From assembly GCF_016587415.1 (NCBI RefSeq), contig NZ_BNJI01000001.1, positions 4,007,501 through 4,071,500 on the forward strand: a stretch of 64,000 nucleotides of DNA. The letters are read 5' to 3'. The stretch comes from Ktedonobacter sp. SOSP1-85 (lineage in GTDB: Bacteria; Chloroflexota; Ktedonobacteria; Ktedonobacterales; Ktedonobacteraceae). Within the stretch, counting starts at the first letter, position 1; each line of letters starts with the position of its first letter. The notes under the pieces are model-generated. The model was not told where the DNA came from and ran no database searches. It saw nothing but the letters and a program-made list of their open reading frames with translations. This document shows, piece after piece, positions 26,276-34,296 of the stretch. A program made the position numbers and the translations under genes.

Positions 26276-27163
26276 ATGAATACCTTTCCTGAGCAGAATC
26301 CTCCACAGACTCAAGATACACCTTTTCCTCAACCAGCTGCAGCTCAGGCTTATCCACAAGCATATTCATCTACTCAAACGGGGCAGAGTGCTGAGCAATA
26401 TGCAGTTCTGACGCAGGACCTGTTGCAAACCTTCGGCCAGAAGGTCGCTGTAAACCATCTGAACCTTGCTGTACGTCCGGGTGAGTTCTTTGGCTTTCTG
26501 GGTCCCAACGGCGCTGGCAAATCGACAACGATCAAAATGATGGTGGGACTCTTGCGCCCGACCTCTGGCTCGGTCTGGGTGGGAGGCGTGGATGTCTGGA
26601 AAGATCCACTCAGCGCGCGTGCCCTGATGGGCGTACTTCCTGAGCACCTGAATCTCTATGAGCGCCTGACGGGGCGTGAGTTTATTCTCTTCGCGGGCCA
26701 TATGTATGGCGTGCCCGATGCCGATGTGACGCGCCGCACCGAGGATTTGCTACGTGTCCTTGACCTGGCAAACGATGCGGATAAGATGATAGTTGATTAT
26801 TCAGTAGGTATGCGCAAGAAAGTCGCGCTGGCCGCGGCCATCTTGCATCGCCCCCAGGTGCTGTTCCTGGATGAGCCGTTTGAGGGGATCGATCCCGTGA
26901 GTTCACGTGTGATTCGCGACATTCTGCATGAACTGACCCAGCGTGGAACGACGATCTTCTTCTCCTCGCATATCATGGAGGTGGTGGAGCGCTTGTGTAC
27001 GCGCGTCGGCATTATCAATCAGGGTGTGCTTGTGGCCGAGGGGACGCTGCAAGAGCTGCGTGAGCGGGCCAGTGGCGACGATAAAGATGCCTCGCTAGAG
27101 GATGTCTTCCTCAATGTCATTGGTGTGCGCAATGAGAACCATAATCTGAGCTGGCTTGACTGA
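26276..27163 (+). CDS. ABC transporter ATP-binding protein
   Basis: ATPase subunit of an ABC-2 type exporter, partner of the permease encoded next. A Pro/Gln-rich N-terminal extension (1-40) precedes the nucleotide-binding domain. Walker A is GPNGAGKST (76-84), the signature is YSVGMRKK, Walker B is VLFLDEPFEG and the switch His is in FFSSHIMEV. The length of 295 is usual. AAGGA lies 9 nt upstream of the ATG. The permease follows after 101 bp that hold a copy of repeat family 2. The cargo cannot be read from sequence. Confidence 0.93.
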   Translation: MNTFPEQNPPQTQDTPFPQPAAAQAYPQAYSSTQTGQSAEQYAVLTQDLLQTFGQKVAVNHLNLAVRPGEFFGFLGPNGAGKSTTIKMMVGLLRPTSGSVWVGGVDVWKDPLSARALMGVLPEHLNLYERLTGREFILFAGHMYGVPDADVTRRTEDLLRVLDLANDADKMIVDYSVGMRKKVALAAAILHRPQVLFLDEPFEGIDPVSSRVIRDILHELTQRGTTIFFSSHIMEVVERLCTRVGIINQGVLVAEGTLQELRERASGDDKDASLEDVFLNVIGVRNENHNLSWLD

Positions 27164-27167
27164 ATTG

Positions 27168-27244
27168 TTATTCCGAAACCCAACGTCACTCACGTGACGA
27201 GCGCTTCCCCCATTCGGGGACAAGCGCGCTCAGGTTTTCGGATC
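27168..27244 (-). repeat. Inverted copy of dispersed repeat family 2
   Basis: It starts TTATTCCGAAACCCAACG and ends GCGCTCAGGTTTTCGGA, the reverse complement of the ends at 13971-14055, with one CCCCATTCGGGG core inside. It sits between the ATP-binding and permease genes of one transporter, so it is transcribed within an operon. Confidence 0.75.
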
Positions 27245-27264
27245 AGAAGTAATAGGAGTTCGGT

Positions 27265-28986
27265 GTGCTTATCCATCGCGATAAAATCCGCTGGCTGCTC
27301 TGGCTGCGCTGGAAGACATTTCTGCGCGCCTTTACCCGTCCCGGTAAGGGCAAGGTTGGCCGCATCATTAGCCGTATTGTATTGATCCTGGTGCTGCTCT
27401 GGGCAGGCTTCTGGGCGGCCTTTCTCTTCTTCGCGGCGGGCCGCTTTCTGCCTGCTCCTGCCAATTTTGAGGCGACCCTGCTACTCCTGACGGCGCTGAA
27501 TGTGCTCTGGCTGGTCCTGCCGCTGCTTGAATTTAATACCAATGAAGGCCTGGACCTGACCAAGCTGGCGCTTTTCCCACTTACGCGGGGCGAGAAGATG
27601 CTTAGTCTCGTGCTCTCGACCCTGCTGGACACGATGACGCTGGGCCTGTTACTGGTCTTCGCGGGCCTGATTGCAGGTTGGGCCTTCTCGCTGCCCCTGG
27701 TGCTCTTTAGCATTGTAACGGTATTGGTGTTTTATGTGCAGGTGATTGGTATCGGCCAGCTCATCCTCTCACTCTTGATGAGTTTCTTGCAGAGCCGTCG
27801 CTTCCGTGACCTGGGTGTCTTCCTGATCGTGCTTATCTCCTTTTCTGGCTATCTCTGCCAGTTTGTCTCGCGCGGAATCTTTACCGAAAACTTCATTAAT
27901 AATCTGAGCAATCATCCGTATTCGCCTTATCTCCAGTGGCTCCCGCCCGGTATGGCGGCGCGGGCCATTGAGCAGGCCTCGTTGGGGAACTGGGGCCAGG
28001 CGCTCCTCTGGCTGCTGGCCTTGCTGGTGGTCGGCGTGGTGGCGCTTTTCCTCTGGCAAATGGTTGTAGAGCGGGCGGTGGTACGTCCCGAGGTCGACAA
28101 CTCGGCCAGGCGTGTGCGTCGTCGCTCCACAAGTGAGGCTGTGGTACCTTCCACAGCGGCAGCAGCCCCTGTAGCAGCATCCGGAGCCAGGCCTGCTCTT
28201 CTGGAGCGCCTCTTCCCAACTCCAGCGCTTTCGCTGCTGGGCAAGGACCTGAAATATATGCGGCGCGATCCGCAGATTACCGGGGCCTTGCTGCAATCGG
28301 TGCTTGCGCCCGTCTTTGTGGTCGCTGTAACGCTGTTTAATGCTACACCTGGCGGTGGTACGCACACAAGTGGCTTTTCTAGCTGGTCCCCGCTCTTGCT
28401 GGTGCCATTGATGGTCTGTCTCTCGCTCTATCGCTTCTCGTATAATATCCTGGGCTTTGAGCGCCAGAGCCTGGGTACGCTCTTCCTCTTTCCGATCAAG
28501 CCCTGGCATATCCTATGGGGCAAGAACCTGGTCACCTTCACGATCGGGATTGTGGAATTGGTGATCCTGGTGCCAGTGGCGATGTTCCTCTCGCATAGCT
28601 TGAATCTGCTCGTTCCCGTCCTGGCGGGTGGCTTCTCTGCTATCTTTGTGGTCGTGGGCCTGGGTAACCTGACCTCGGTCTTCTTCCCTCAGCAGTGGCG
28701 GCAGATTCAGCGTGGCTTCCAGACGTCGATGGGTTCAAGCTCTGAGGCCGGTTGTATGCGGGCCGTGATGTCACTGGTGACGCTCGCGGTCCTGGTCGTG
28801 GTGATGGTGCCAGTCCTGGTGGCATTGGGCACGCCGCTCTTCTTTGGTATGACCTGGCTCTGGTCGCTGACGGTCCCGCTTTCGCTGGTCTATGGTGTCC
28901 TTGTCTATATCGGTATAACGTCGCTTGTGACTCCTCGCCTGCTGAATCGCAGCCCAGAGATCCTCTCAGTGGTGACACGCGCCTAG
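27265..28986 (+). CDS. ABC-2 type transporter permease
   Basis: Polytopic membrane subunit of 573 residues. Hydrophobic segments cluster at about 30-60, 70-100, 115-165, 180-200 and 235-265, and again from about 345 to the C-terminus. A long hydrophilic loop (270-340) is Arg- and Ala-rich. It starts with GTG, with AGGAG 9 nt upstream. It directly follows its probable ATPase. The N-terminal RWLLWLRWKTFLR is typical of two-subunit exporters. A strong terminator follows. The substrate is unknown. Confidence 0.85.
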   Translation: MLIHRDKIRWLLWLRWKTFLRAFTRPGKGKVGRIISRIVLILVLLWAGFWAAFLFFAAGRFLPAPANFEATLLLLTALNVLWLVLPLLEFNTNEGLDLTKLALFPLTRGEKMLSLVLSTLLDTMTLGLLLVFAGLIAGWAFSLPLVLFSIVTVLVFYVQVIGIGQLILSLLMSFLQSRRFRDLGVFLIVLISFSGYLCQFVSRGIFTENFINNLSNHPYSPYLQWLPPGMAARAIEQASLGNWGQALLWLLALLVVGVVALFLWQMVVERAVVRPEVDNSARRVRRRSTSEAVVPSTAAAAPVAASGARPALLERLFPTPALSLLGKDLKYMRRDPQITGALLQSVLAPVFVVAVTLFNATPGGGTHTSGFSSWSPLLLVPLMVCLSLYRFSYNILGFERQSLGTLFLFPIKPWHILWGKNLVTFTIGIVELVILVPVAMFLSHSLNLLVPVLAGGFSAIFVVVGLGNLTSVFFPQQWRQIQRGFQTSMGSSSEAGCMRAVMSLVTLAVLVVVMVPVLVALGTPLFFGMTWLWSLTVPLSLVYGVLVYIGITSLVTPRLLNRSPEILSVVTRA

Positions 28987-29009
28987 CTTGCCTTTGTGCC
29001 TTTGAGTAG

Positions 29010-29060
29010 GATGTGTAGAGCGCCCTGGTAGCCTGCGGCTACCAGGGCGCTCTACACATC
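29010..29060. terminator. Bidirectional hairpin, perfect 24-bp stem, 3-nt loop
   Basis: Positions 29010-29033 pair with 29037-29060 without mismatch. It lies between the convergent permease and beta-propeller genes. There is no long T-run, but stem length and position argue for termination. Confidence 0.8.
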
Positions 29061-29083
29061 AGTTGTATCAGTATTGGCTATCT

Positions 29084-30256
29084 TTAGCCCTTCTTGTGTG
29101 GCTCAGCCTTCTTGCGTGAGCGCAGGAAGATGAACAGGAGGCCAAGCAGCAGGCACACAATCAGCACATAGGCGACGATGTTGACAATTGTGAGCAGGCT
29201 ATCAGGCGATGCGTTCGCGCCCTGGGCCAGGGCGGGTGGATAGAGGCCTGTGATGATAAATTGCGGGTTTCCGCCTACGGTGAGGGTATTGATGAGCTGG
29301 CGTCCAGGAACATCGTACATGACGACTTTGCCGCTTGCGAGCGCGATAAAAGCAAATTGCCCATCGCTGGTAATAGCTACTGATTGGGGATGATCCTCCA
29401 GGGAGATGACCCGGTTAGGCTCTTTGGGCAGGGCGAAGCCTCCATGTACCGGGTTGAGCACCAGCAGTCGGTTGTTGCCTCGGTCGGGAATATACATCTC
29501 ACCTGTAGTTTCATCAAAGTCCATGGGACCATAAGAGCCGCCAGAGAGAATTTTTGTGACCTTGTGTGAGACAAGGTCAATAGTCATAATGTCCCCGGCA
29601 CGCGTAGTGACATAGGCCGTTGTCCCAGGTGGGTTAGAGAGATATTGAGGGCCTCCGTCAACGGGAATGCTGGCAAGCCGCTTATGCTGTTTCAGGTCAT
29701 AGACAATGACGTCGTGTTCGCTAGAGATCCAGAGCTGATTGCCAACCGTATCTGACTGGGGATCTGAGACATAGGCCATGGCCAGTCCGTAGATGGGACC
29801 ATTTGTTGCCAGCGTGCGTATGACCTGGCAGTTTTTGGGATCAATCTCACGTACGCCACTGGTCCCATTGCCGCCACTGTAGATAAGCTTGGTATTCAGG
29901 TCGTAGGCTAAAAGTGTGGGCTGTCCGGGAACGCTCGCCGTACAGAGCGTGTGCCCATCATGTGTATCGAGAACCGCGACCTGGTTGCTCTGAGGTAGTG
30001 TCACAAAAAGGTTCGCGCCATCGACGCTGAGCAGGACGGTGTGCGGGTCGCCTTTCAGTGCCACGTTTTTTGTGACCTTTTGCGTGGCGATGTCGATGAT
30101 GCTCAGGCCCTGACTGGCGCCTGCCACATAGGCCAGGTTGGGCGCGCCGCCATCGGCATAGGCCAGGCGAGGACTGCTCCCCATGAGTAGGAGGCCCATC
30201 AGAGTAAGTGTCAAGAGTAAGGCGGGATAGAGCAAGCGACGTCTACTGTGCACCAT
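29084..30256 (-). CDS. Secreted/membrane YncE-like beta-propeller protein
   Basis: Extracytoplasmic seven-bladed propeller of the YncE/lactonase-like kind, 390 residues. An N-terminal signal sequence (about 8-35) and a C-terminal transmembrane helix (LLTIVNIVAYVLIVCLLLG) with a basic tail anchor it. Repeated blades carry motifs such as GLSIIDIATQKV, QVAVLDTHDG and VIVYDLKQHKR. It is the last gene of a minus-strand operon, starting 18 nt after the BNR-repeat lipoprotein. Role unknown; association with the CopCD-like protein is inferred from operon structure. Confidence 0.8.
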   Translation of the reverse strand: MVHSRRRLLYPALLLTLTLMGLLLMGSSPRLAYADGGAPNLAYVAGASQGLSIIDIATQKVTKNVALKGDPHTVLLSVDGANLFVTLPQSNQVAVLDTHDGHTLCTASVPGQPTLLAYDLNTKLIYSGGNGTSGVREIDPKNCQVIRTLATNGPIYGLAMAYVSDPQSDTVGNQLWISSEHDVIVYDLKQHKRLASIPVDGGPQYLSNPPGTTAYVTTRAGDIMTIDLVSHKVTKILSGGSYGPMDFDETTGEMYIPDRGNNRLLVLNPVHGGFALPKEPNRVISLEDHPQSVAITSDGQFAFIALASGKVVMYDVPGRQLINTLTVGGNPQFIITGLYPPALAQGANASPDSLLTIVNIVAYVLIVCLLLGLLFIFLRSRKKAEPHKKG

Positions 30257-30274
30257 GATGTCACTTCTCCTTTT

Positions 30275-31357
30275 CTAGTTTTTCGGTGTCAGCGAGGTCC
30301 AGTGCTGGCTGGACTGGTCAAAGCGATAGATGGCAACCGGGTAGGAGAGCGAGATATAGACCTCTCCTGCGTTACCCGGGTGGGCAACCACATTGAAGTA
30401 GTTCCCTTGCAGGGGAGGTAGTTTGCTCCAGCTTTTGCCGCCATCGGTGCTGCGATAGAGAGACGTGCCAGTCTTCCCGTAAAGTGTGAGAGGTTGTTGT
30501 GAGGAGACGCTCAGCGAGTTAATGGCCGCGGCTGAATAGACCTGTTGAAAGGTCTTGCCATGATCCTGAGAGGCATACACGCCATCATCGCCGCTGGCAT
30601 AGATAGGGCCGTCGTTCCCGCCTGTGGCCATTTCATAAACACCGCCTGTGTTCTGTAGCTTTGTCCAGTGTTGACCGCCATCCTCGCTGCGCGCCAGGCC
30701 ATCGCTGCTCCCGGCCAGGAGCACATGTTTCTCGCCTGGGAGGGCGAGCAGACTGCTCAGGCTACCAAAGGGAAGCTCGCCAGCGGCCTGAAAGTTCTTT
30801 CCGCCGTCCTGGCTCACGAGTAACCCATGACTGCCCAGGGTGTTGATATAGACATAGACCTCGTTGGCAGAGGTAGTGCCAGCCTGGGCCAGGAAAAGCG
30901 TGCTGGGTGTAAGCTTTTTGGCGGAGATGCTGAGCTGCCAGGTCTGCCCCTGGTCGCTACTGGTGTAGAGGCCAGGCGTACCCTTCGATGACTTGTCGGT
31001 GGGCTGTGCCAGGACGTAGACGCGTTGAGGATCTACGGGGCTGCTCACCATGGAGTAGCTCATTAAGCCCTCCATGGCCTGCCCTGCTCCTCCTGCGACC
31101 ATCTTCCAGCTTGTGCCATCATCTGTGGTGCGGAAGAGGCCATAGTGGGTCGCGAGCAAGAGCGTATGGTTGGCAAAGGCCAGCAAGGAGTGAGGGTGGT
31201 TTGCGGCTGTGCCAAAGACATTGACCTTTTGAGCGGTCTGGGCATTGCTTGTTGTGGTATCGTTCCCGGTGCCGCTACAACTCGCGAGCACCAGGGCCAT
31301 AAGTATACATAAGCTCAATGGTAGCCAGCGTCGAAAACGCCTGTTGCCCCAGCTCAT
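30275..31357 (-). CDS. Lipoprotein with BNR/Asp-box beta-propeller repeats
   Basis: 360-residue lipoprotein. The N-terminal signal ends in the lipobox LASC (Cys27). At least six Asp-box repeats of the SxDxGxxW type are present: TTDDGTSW, SSDQGQTW, SQDGGKNF, SEDGGQHW, SQDHGKTF and STDGGKSW, spaced as in sialidase/HCF136-like propellers. It lies 38 nt downstream of the CopC-CopD gene and 18 nt upstream of the YncE-like gene, so the three are probably co-transcribed. Catalytic sialidase residues are not evident, so a scaffold or binding role is more likely. Confidence 0.8.
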   Translation of the reverse strand: MSWGNRRFRRWLPLSLCILMALVLASCSGTGNDTTTSNAQTAQKVNVFGTAANHPHSLLAFANHTLLLATHYGLFRTTDDGTSWKMVAGGAGQAMEGLMSYSMVSSPVDPQRVYVLAQPTDKSSKGTPGLYTSSDQGQTWQLSISAKKLTPSTLFLAQAGTTSANEVYVYINTLGSHGLLVSQDGGKNFQAAGELPFGSLSSLLALPGEKHVLLAGSSDGLARSEDGGQHWTKLQNTGGVYEMATGGNDGPIYASGDDGVYASQDHGKTFQQVYSAAAINSLSVSSQQPLTLYGKTGTSLYRSTDGGKSWSKLPPLQGNYFNVVAHPGNAGEVYISLSYPVAIYRFDQSSQHWTSLTPKN

Positions 31358-31395
31358 AATCTGCTCCTCAAAATATTTTTCCTACATAAACATTT

Positions 31396-33297
31396 TTAAG
31401 ATGTCTGAATGCGGAAACTGGCGGTATGTTGTGTCGTATCCGTAGTGCGGATGTGGACATCAATCTGCCATAGTCCACTCATGGGGAGAATGGCGGTACC
31501 GCTGAAATTTCCTTTGTTGTCAGGCTGTAGGGTGAGTAGCGTGGCGCCCATGCGCATCTCGACCATATCCGCAGCCAGCCCAACCTGAATGTTTTTCGCG
31601 TTCTGCCCCTGCTTATCCAGGACATGGACGGTGAAGGTGTTAGGGCCAATGCGATTGGGTGAGATGGTAAGTTGAACGTTGAACTGTTGATCCTCGGTTC
31701 GCATGCTTCCCTGGAAAAGCTTATTTGTTTTGGTCGCGGTGCCTGTACTACTAGCAGGCTGAGCAGGCGCAGTGGTAGGCGCGTAGACGCTCATGAGGCT
31801 GCTTGCGAGCAGGAGTGTGACACCCAGCAGCGCCTCCCAGCGCAGAAGCGTGTGGAGCGTGCGTGTAGCGTGTTCGACCTGGCGCTCGATTTTCTTGCTG
31901 ACATCAGCGGCGAAGCGTTCTTTTGTCTCCTCGCCAGCCTCAACCTGGATCCGCTCAATTTTCTTGTAGTCGCGGTTAAGGCGCGGGCGAATGAGCAGAT
32001 CTTGTACGGCTCCCACGCAGAGCAGTATTCCCAGCAGGAGGCATTTCACAATGAGGGTACGGCCATAAGGGGTGCTTAACAACTGCTCCCAGGATTGCAG
32101 GTGCAGGCTGGAGTTGAAGGGTCCTGTGACCAGGAGGAGAAGCAACCCGGTCAGGGCCAGGGGAGAAAAAGTGCCTAGTGTGTTCAGCAGAGCCTTACCC
32201 TGAGTGAGCGGGGGCTGATCGCGTAGGGCGGGCAGGTAGACCCAGGCGACGTAGAACATGCCGCCGACCCACATAGCGGTACCCAGCCAGTGAAGCCAGT
32301 CGCTACCAAGGCCCAGGAGTGGTGAGCCATTGATAGTGGTGGATGCGCCATGTCCGCTCAGGGCGAAGAGGAGCAGGAGGACGCAGCCCAGCGCCAGCCT
32401 TCCCCAGGTCAGGAGCGATGACCGCGAATATTGCGCATCGTTGGCGTCAGGCGTAGTCTGTGCAGGCAGCAGGAGCGCGACGATAAGCAGGAACTGCTGC
32501 AAAAGCCAGTAGGTCCCAAATCCTCCCGTGGTAAGGAGTTGTATGGCGCTGGGTATAACCTGCGTGCCCTCTACCTGAGCCAGTGCCAGGCTATTGCTGA
32601 ACAGCAAGCCAACATTGGCGCACAGGAGCAGGATCAAGAGCGGCTGCGCCAGTTTCTGCTCAAAGAGCCGCTCTTCGCGCTCACGTATAGCTTGATGCTC
32701 GGTGCTTGCCTGTTTGCGTGTAATGAATGCGCGCGAGAATAAGGTCCCAACCCAGAAGGTCGCACCCAGCGCTAGAAGGGCTTGCATCAGCCCATAGAGC
32801 ACGCTGGCGAGATCGAGTTGGCCGGAGGCAAGAGGCGTGGCGCCAAAGGCATTATCTACTCCCGCCAGGTTTGCGCCTTGAGGTAAGGCTCCATCTGGTC
32901 CAGTTATGCCGAAGCTAAAGGCCCCTGTCAGCGTCTGCCCATCGTAGCTCGCCAGTGTGCGCCAGGAGACGGTATAGACTCCTGGCGGCAAGGGACTTTG
33001 CAATGGGACGACAAGCTCATGACCGCTGGCATAGGTGCGTAAATCGACTCGCCTGTGTTCGGCGTTCTGGACCATGACCGTACTGGCCGCCGAATTGAGA
33101 TCCTCGCTAAACCAGAGATGGACCTCGGATGGCGCGGTGAGCAGGAGCTTATCTGCCGGGGGATCTGAGCGCAGGAGGATGGAAGACGCCTGCCCTGGCA
33201 GGGGAGTCATCACCAGCAGGAGCAGGGCGAGAGACGCAGCTATAGTTAGAAATATATGTATATGGGGTGTAGCCCGAAAAAATCTTTGTGCTTGCAT
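31396..33297 (-). CDS. CopC-CopD fusion membrane protein
   Basis: 633-residue protein with a signal peptide (about 12-37), an N-terminal CopC-like domain (about 38-130: SDPPADKLLLTAPSEVHLWF and DGQTLTGAFSFGI) and about eight transmembrane helices forming a CopD domain (about 165-500). A final extracytoplasmic YtkA-like domain follows (from about 530; TFTVHVLDKQGQ). Family members move copper across the membrane. The usual Cu(II) ligands of CopC look lost: the mature N-terminus reads QASSIL rather than starting with His, and the DGH motif is DGQ. It is the first gene of the operon with two beta-propeller proteins. Copper transport is therefore uncertain. Confidence 0.85.
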   Translation of the reverse strand: MQAQRFFRATPHIHIFLTIAASLALLLLVMTPLPGQASSILLRSDPPADKLLLTAPSEVHLWFSEDLNSAASTVMVQNAEHRRVDLRTYASGHELVVPLQSPLPPGVYTVSWRTLASYDGQTLTGAFSFGITGPDGALPQGANLAGVDNAFGATPLASGQLDLASVLYGLMQALLALGATFWVGTLFSRAFITRKQASTEHQAIREREERLFEQKLAQPLLILLLCANVGLLFSNSLALAQVEGTQVIPSAIQLLTTGGFGTYWLLQQFLLIVALLLPAQTTPDANDAQYSRSSLLTWGRLALGCVLLLLFALSGHGASTTINGSPLLGLGSDWLHWLGTAMWVGGMFYVAWVYLPALRDQPPLTQGKALLNTLGTFSPLALTGLLLLLVTGPFNSSLHLQSWEQLLSTPYGRTLIVKCLLLGILLCVGAVQDLLIRPRLNRDYKKIERIQVEAGEETKERFAADVSKKIERQVEHATRTLHTLLRWEALLGVTLLLASSLMSVYAPTTAPAQPASSTGTATKTNKLFQGSMRTEDQQFNVQLTISPNRIGPNTFTVHVLDKQGQNAKNIQVGLAADMVEMRMGATLLTLQPDNKGNFSGTAILPMSGLWQIDVHIRTTDTTQHTASFRIQTS

Positions 33298-33459
33298 ACG
33301 GATAACGACCTTTTGTACGTGATGTCCCGGTGGAGGGATGCCAGACCACAGTGTAGCATACCTGGCAGCGTTGTTGAAACAGGCTTCTCCTATCTCGCAG
33401 TAGATATGATATCATGATATAAACGATGGGTAACATCGACGTGCTATAGAATACTGCTA

Positions 33460-33474
33460 TATAATAATGGTATC
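33460..33474 (+). promoter_or_regulatory. Possible -10 box for a leaderless rnc transcript
   Basis: TATAAT at 33460-33465 ends 9 nt before the rnc ATG, so a transcript from it would begin at or next to the start codon. No ribosome site precedes that ATG. A convincing -35 box is lacking, so this is tentative. Nearby is the palindrome ATGATATCAT (about 33406-33415). Confidence 0.35.
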
Positions 33475-34230
33475 ATGGGAGACATAGAAAATATCGATAA
33501 TCTGCTCGCATTAGAAGCATTGCTTCAGGTGACGTTTCATGACCGTTCTCTGCTGCTACGAGCGATTACGCACCACTCGTGTTGTAGCGAAACGGCGCTA
33601 CGCGACTCATATGACACCCTGGAATTCCTGGGCGATGCGATTATTAGCGCTCATGTTGTGGAGTATATTTATCGCAGCTTCCCAAACGCGAGTGAAGGGG
33701 ATATGACGGCCCTCAAGTCCGAGGTGGTAAGCCGTCGTGTCTTTGCGCTTATTGGGCAGCAGCTTGGGCTGTTCCCTTTTATTCGCGTAGATATCGCGAA
33801 CCTGCGCACCTTTAATGAGCGGTCGCGTGACTCATTATGTGCGGATGTGTTGGAGGCGCTGGTGGGGGCGATCCATATCGATCAGGGGGCAGAGGTCGCA
33901 CGCGACTTTGTGGCGCGAGCGATTCTGCCTATGGTTGAGCAGGTCAGTGTGCAGGCGGACACCAATCCTAAAGGGCGTTTGCAAAAGATTATCTTGCAGC
34001 GCACGGGAAGTCTCCCACGCTATCGCGTCCTGGAGCAGAGTGGGCATAATAATGATCGTGTCTTCCTGGTCGGCGTCTATGATCAGGAGACGCTTCTAGG
34101 CCTGGGCAAGGCCTCCAGCATCAAAGAGGCCGGACGGCTCGCGGCTCGCGAGGCGCTAGAGGCTCTACAGAAACAGCGCGGGAAAGCTCCAATCATTGAT
34201 ATAGAGGATGAATCGCAGCCTCAGCTTTGA
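33475..34230 (+). CDS. rnc: Ribonuclease III
   Basis: Double-stranded RNA endonuclease for rRNA and mRNA processing. The RNase III signature is DTLEFLGDA (47-55), with catalytic E50 and D54, and the second acidic pair is in CADVLEALVGAIHID. The dsRNA-binding domain occupies about 163-240 (NPKGRLQKIIL through AGRLAAREALEAL). The length of 251 is normal. The start lacks a ribosome site and may be leaderless. The methyltransferase gene begins 66 bp downstream in the same direction. Confidence 0.96.
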   Translation: MGDIENIDNLLALEALLQVTFHDRSLLLRAITHHSCCSETALRDSYDTLEFLGDAIISAHVVEYIYRSFPNASEGDMTALKSEVVSRRVFALIGQQLGLFPFIRVDIANLRTFNERSRDSLCADVLEALVGAIHIDQGAEVARDFVARAILPMVEQVSVQADTNPKGRLQKIILQRTGSLPRYRVLEQSGHNNDRVFLVGVYDQETLLGLGKASSIKEAGRLAAREALEALQKQRGKAPIIDIEDESQPQL

Positions 34231-34296
34231 TAAGCATGAAGCAATGTAACCAAATAGATGCTTCTGGTTCTTTAAAAGAAAGCTGGAAGGGGAGAG

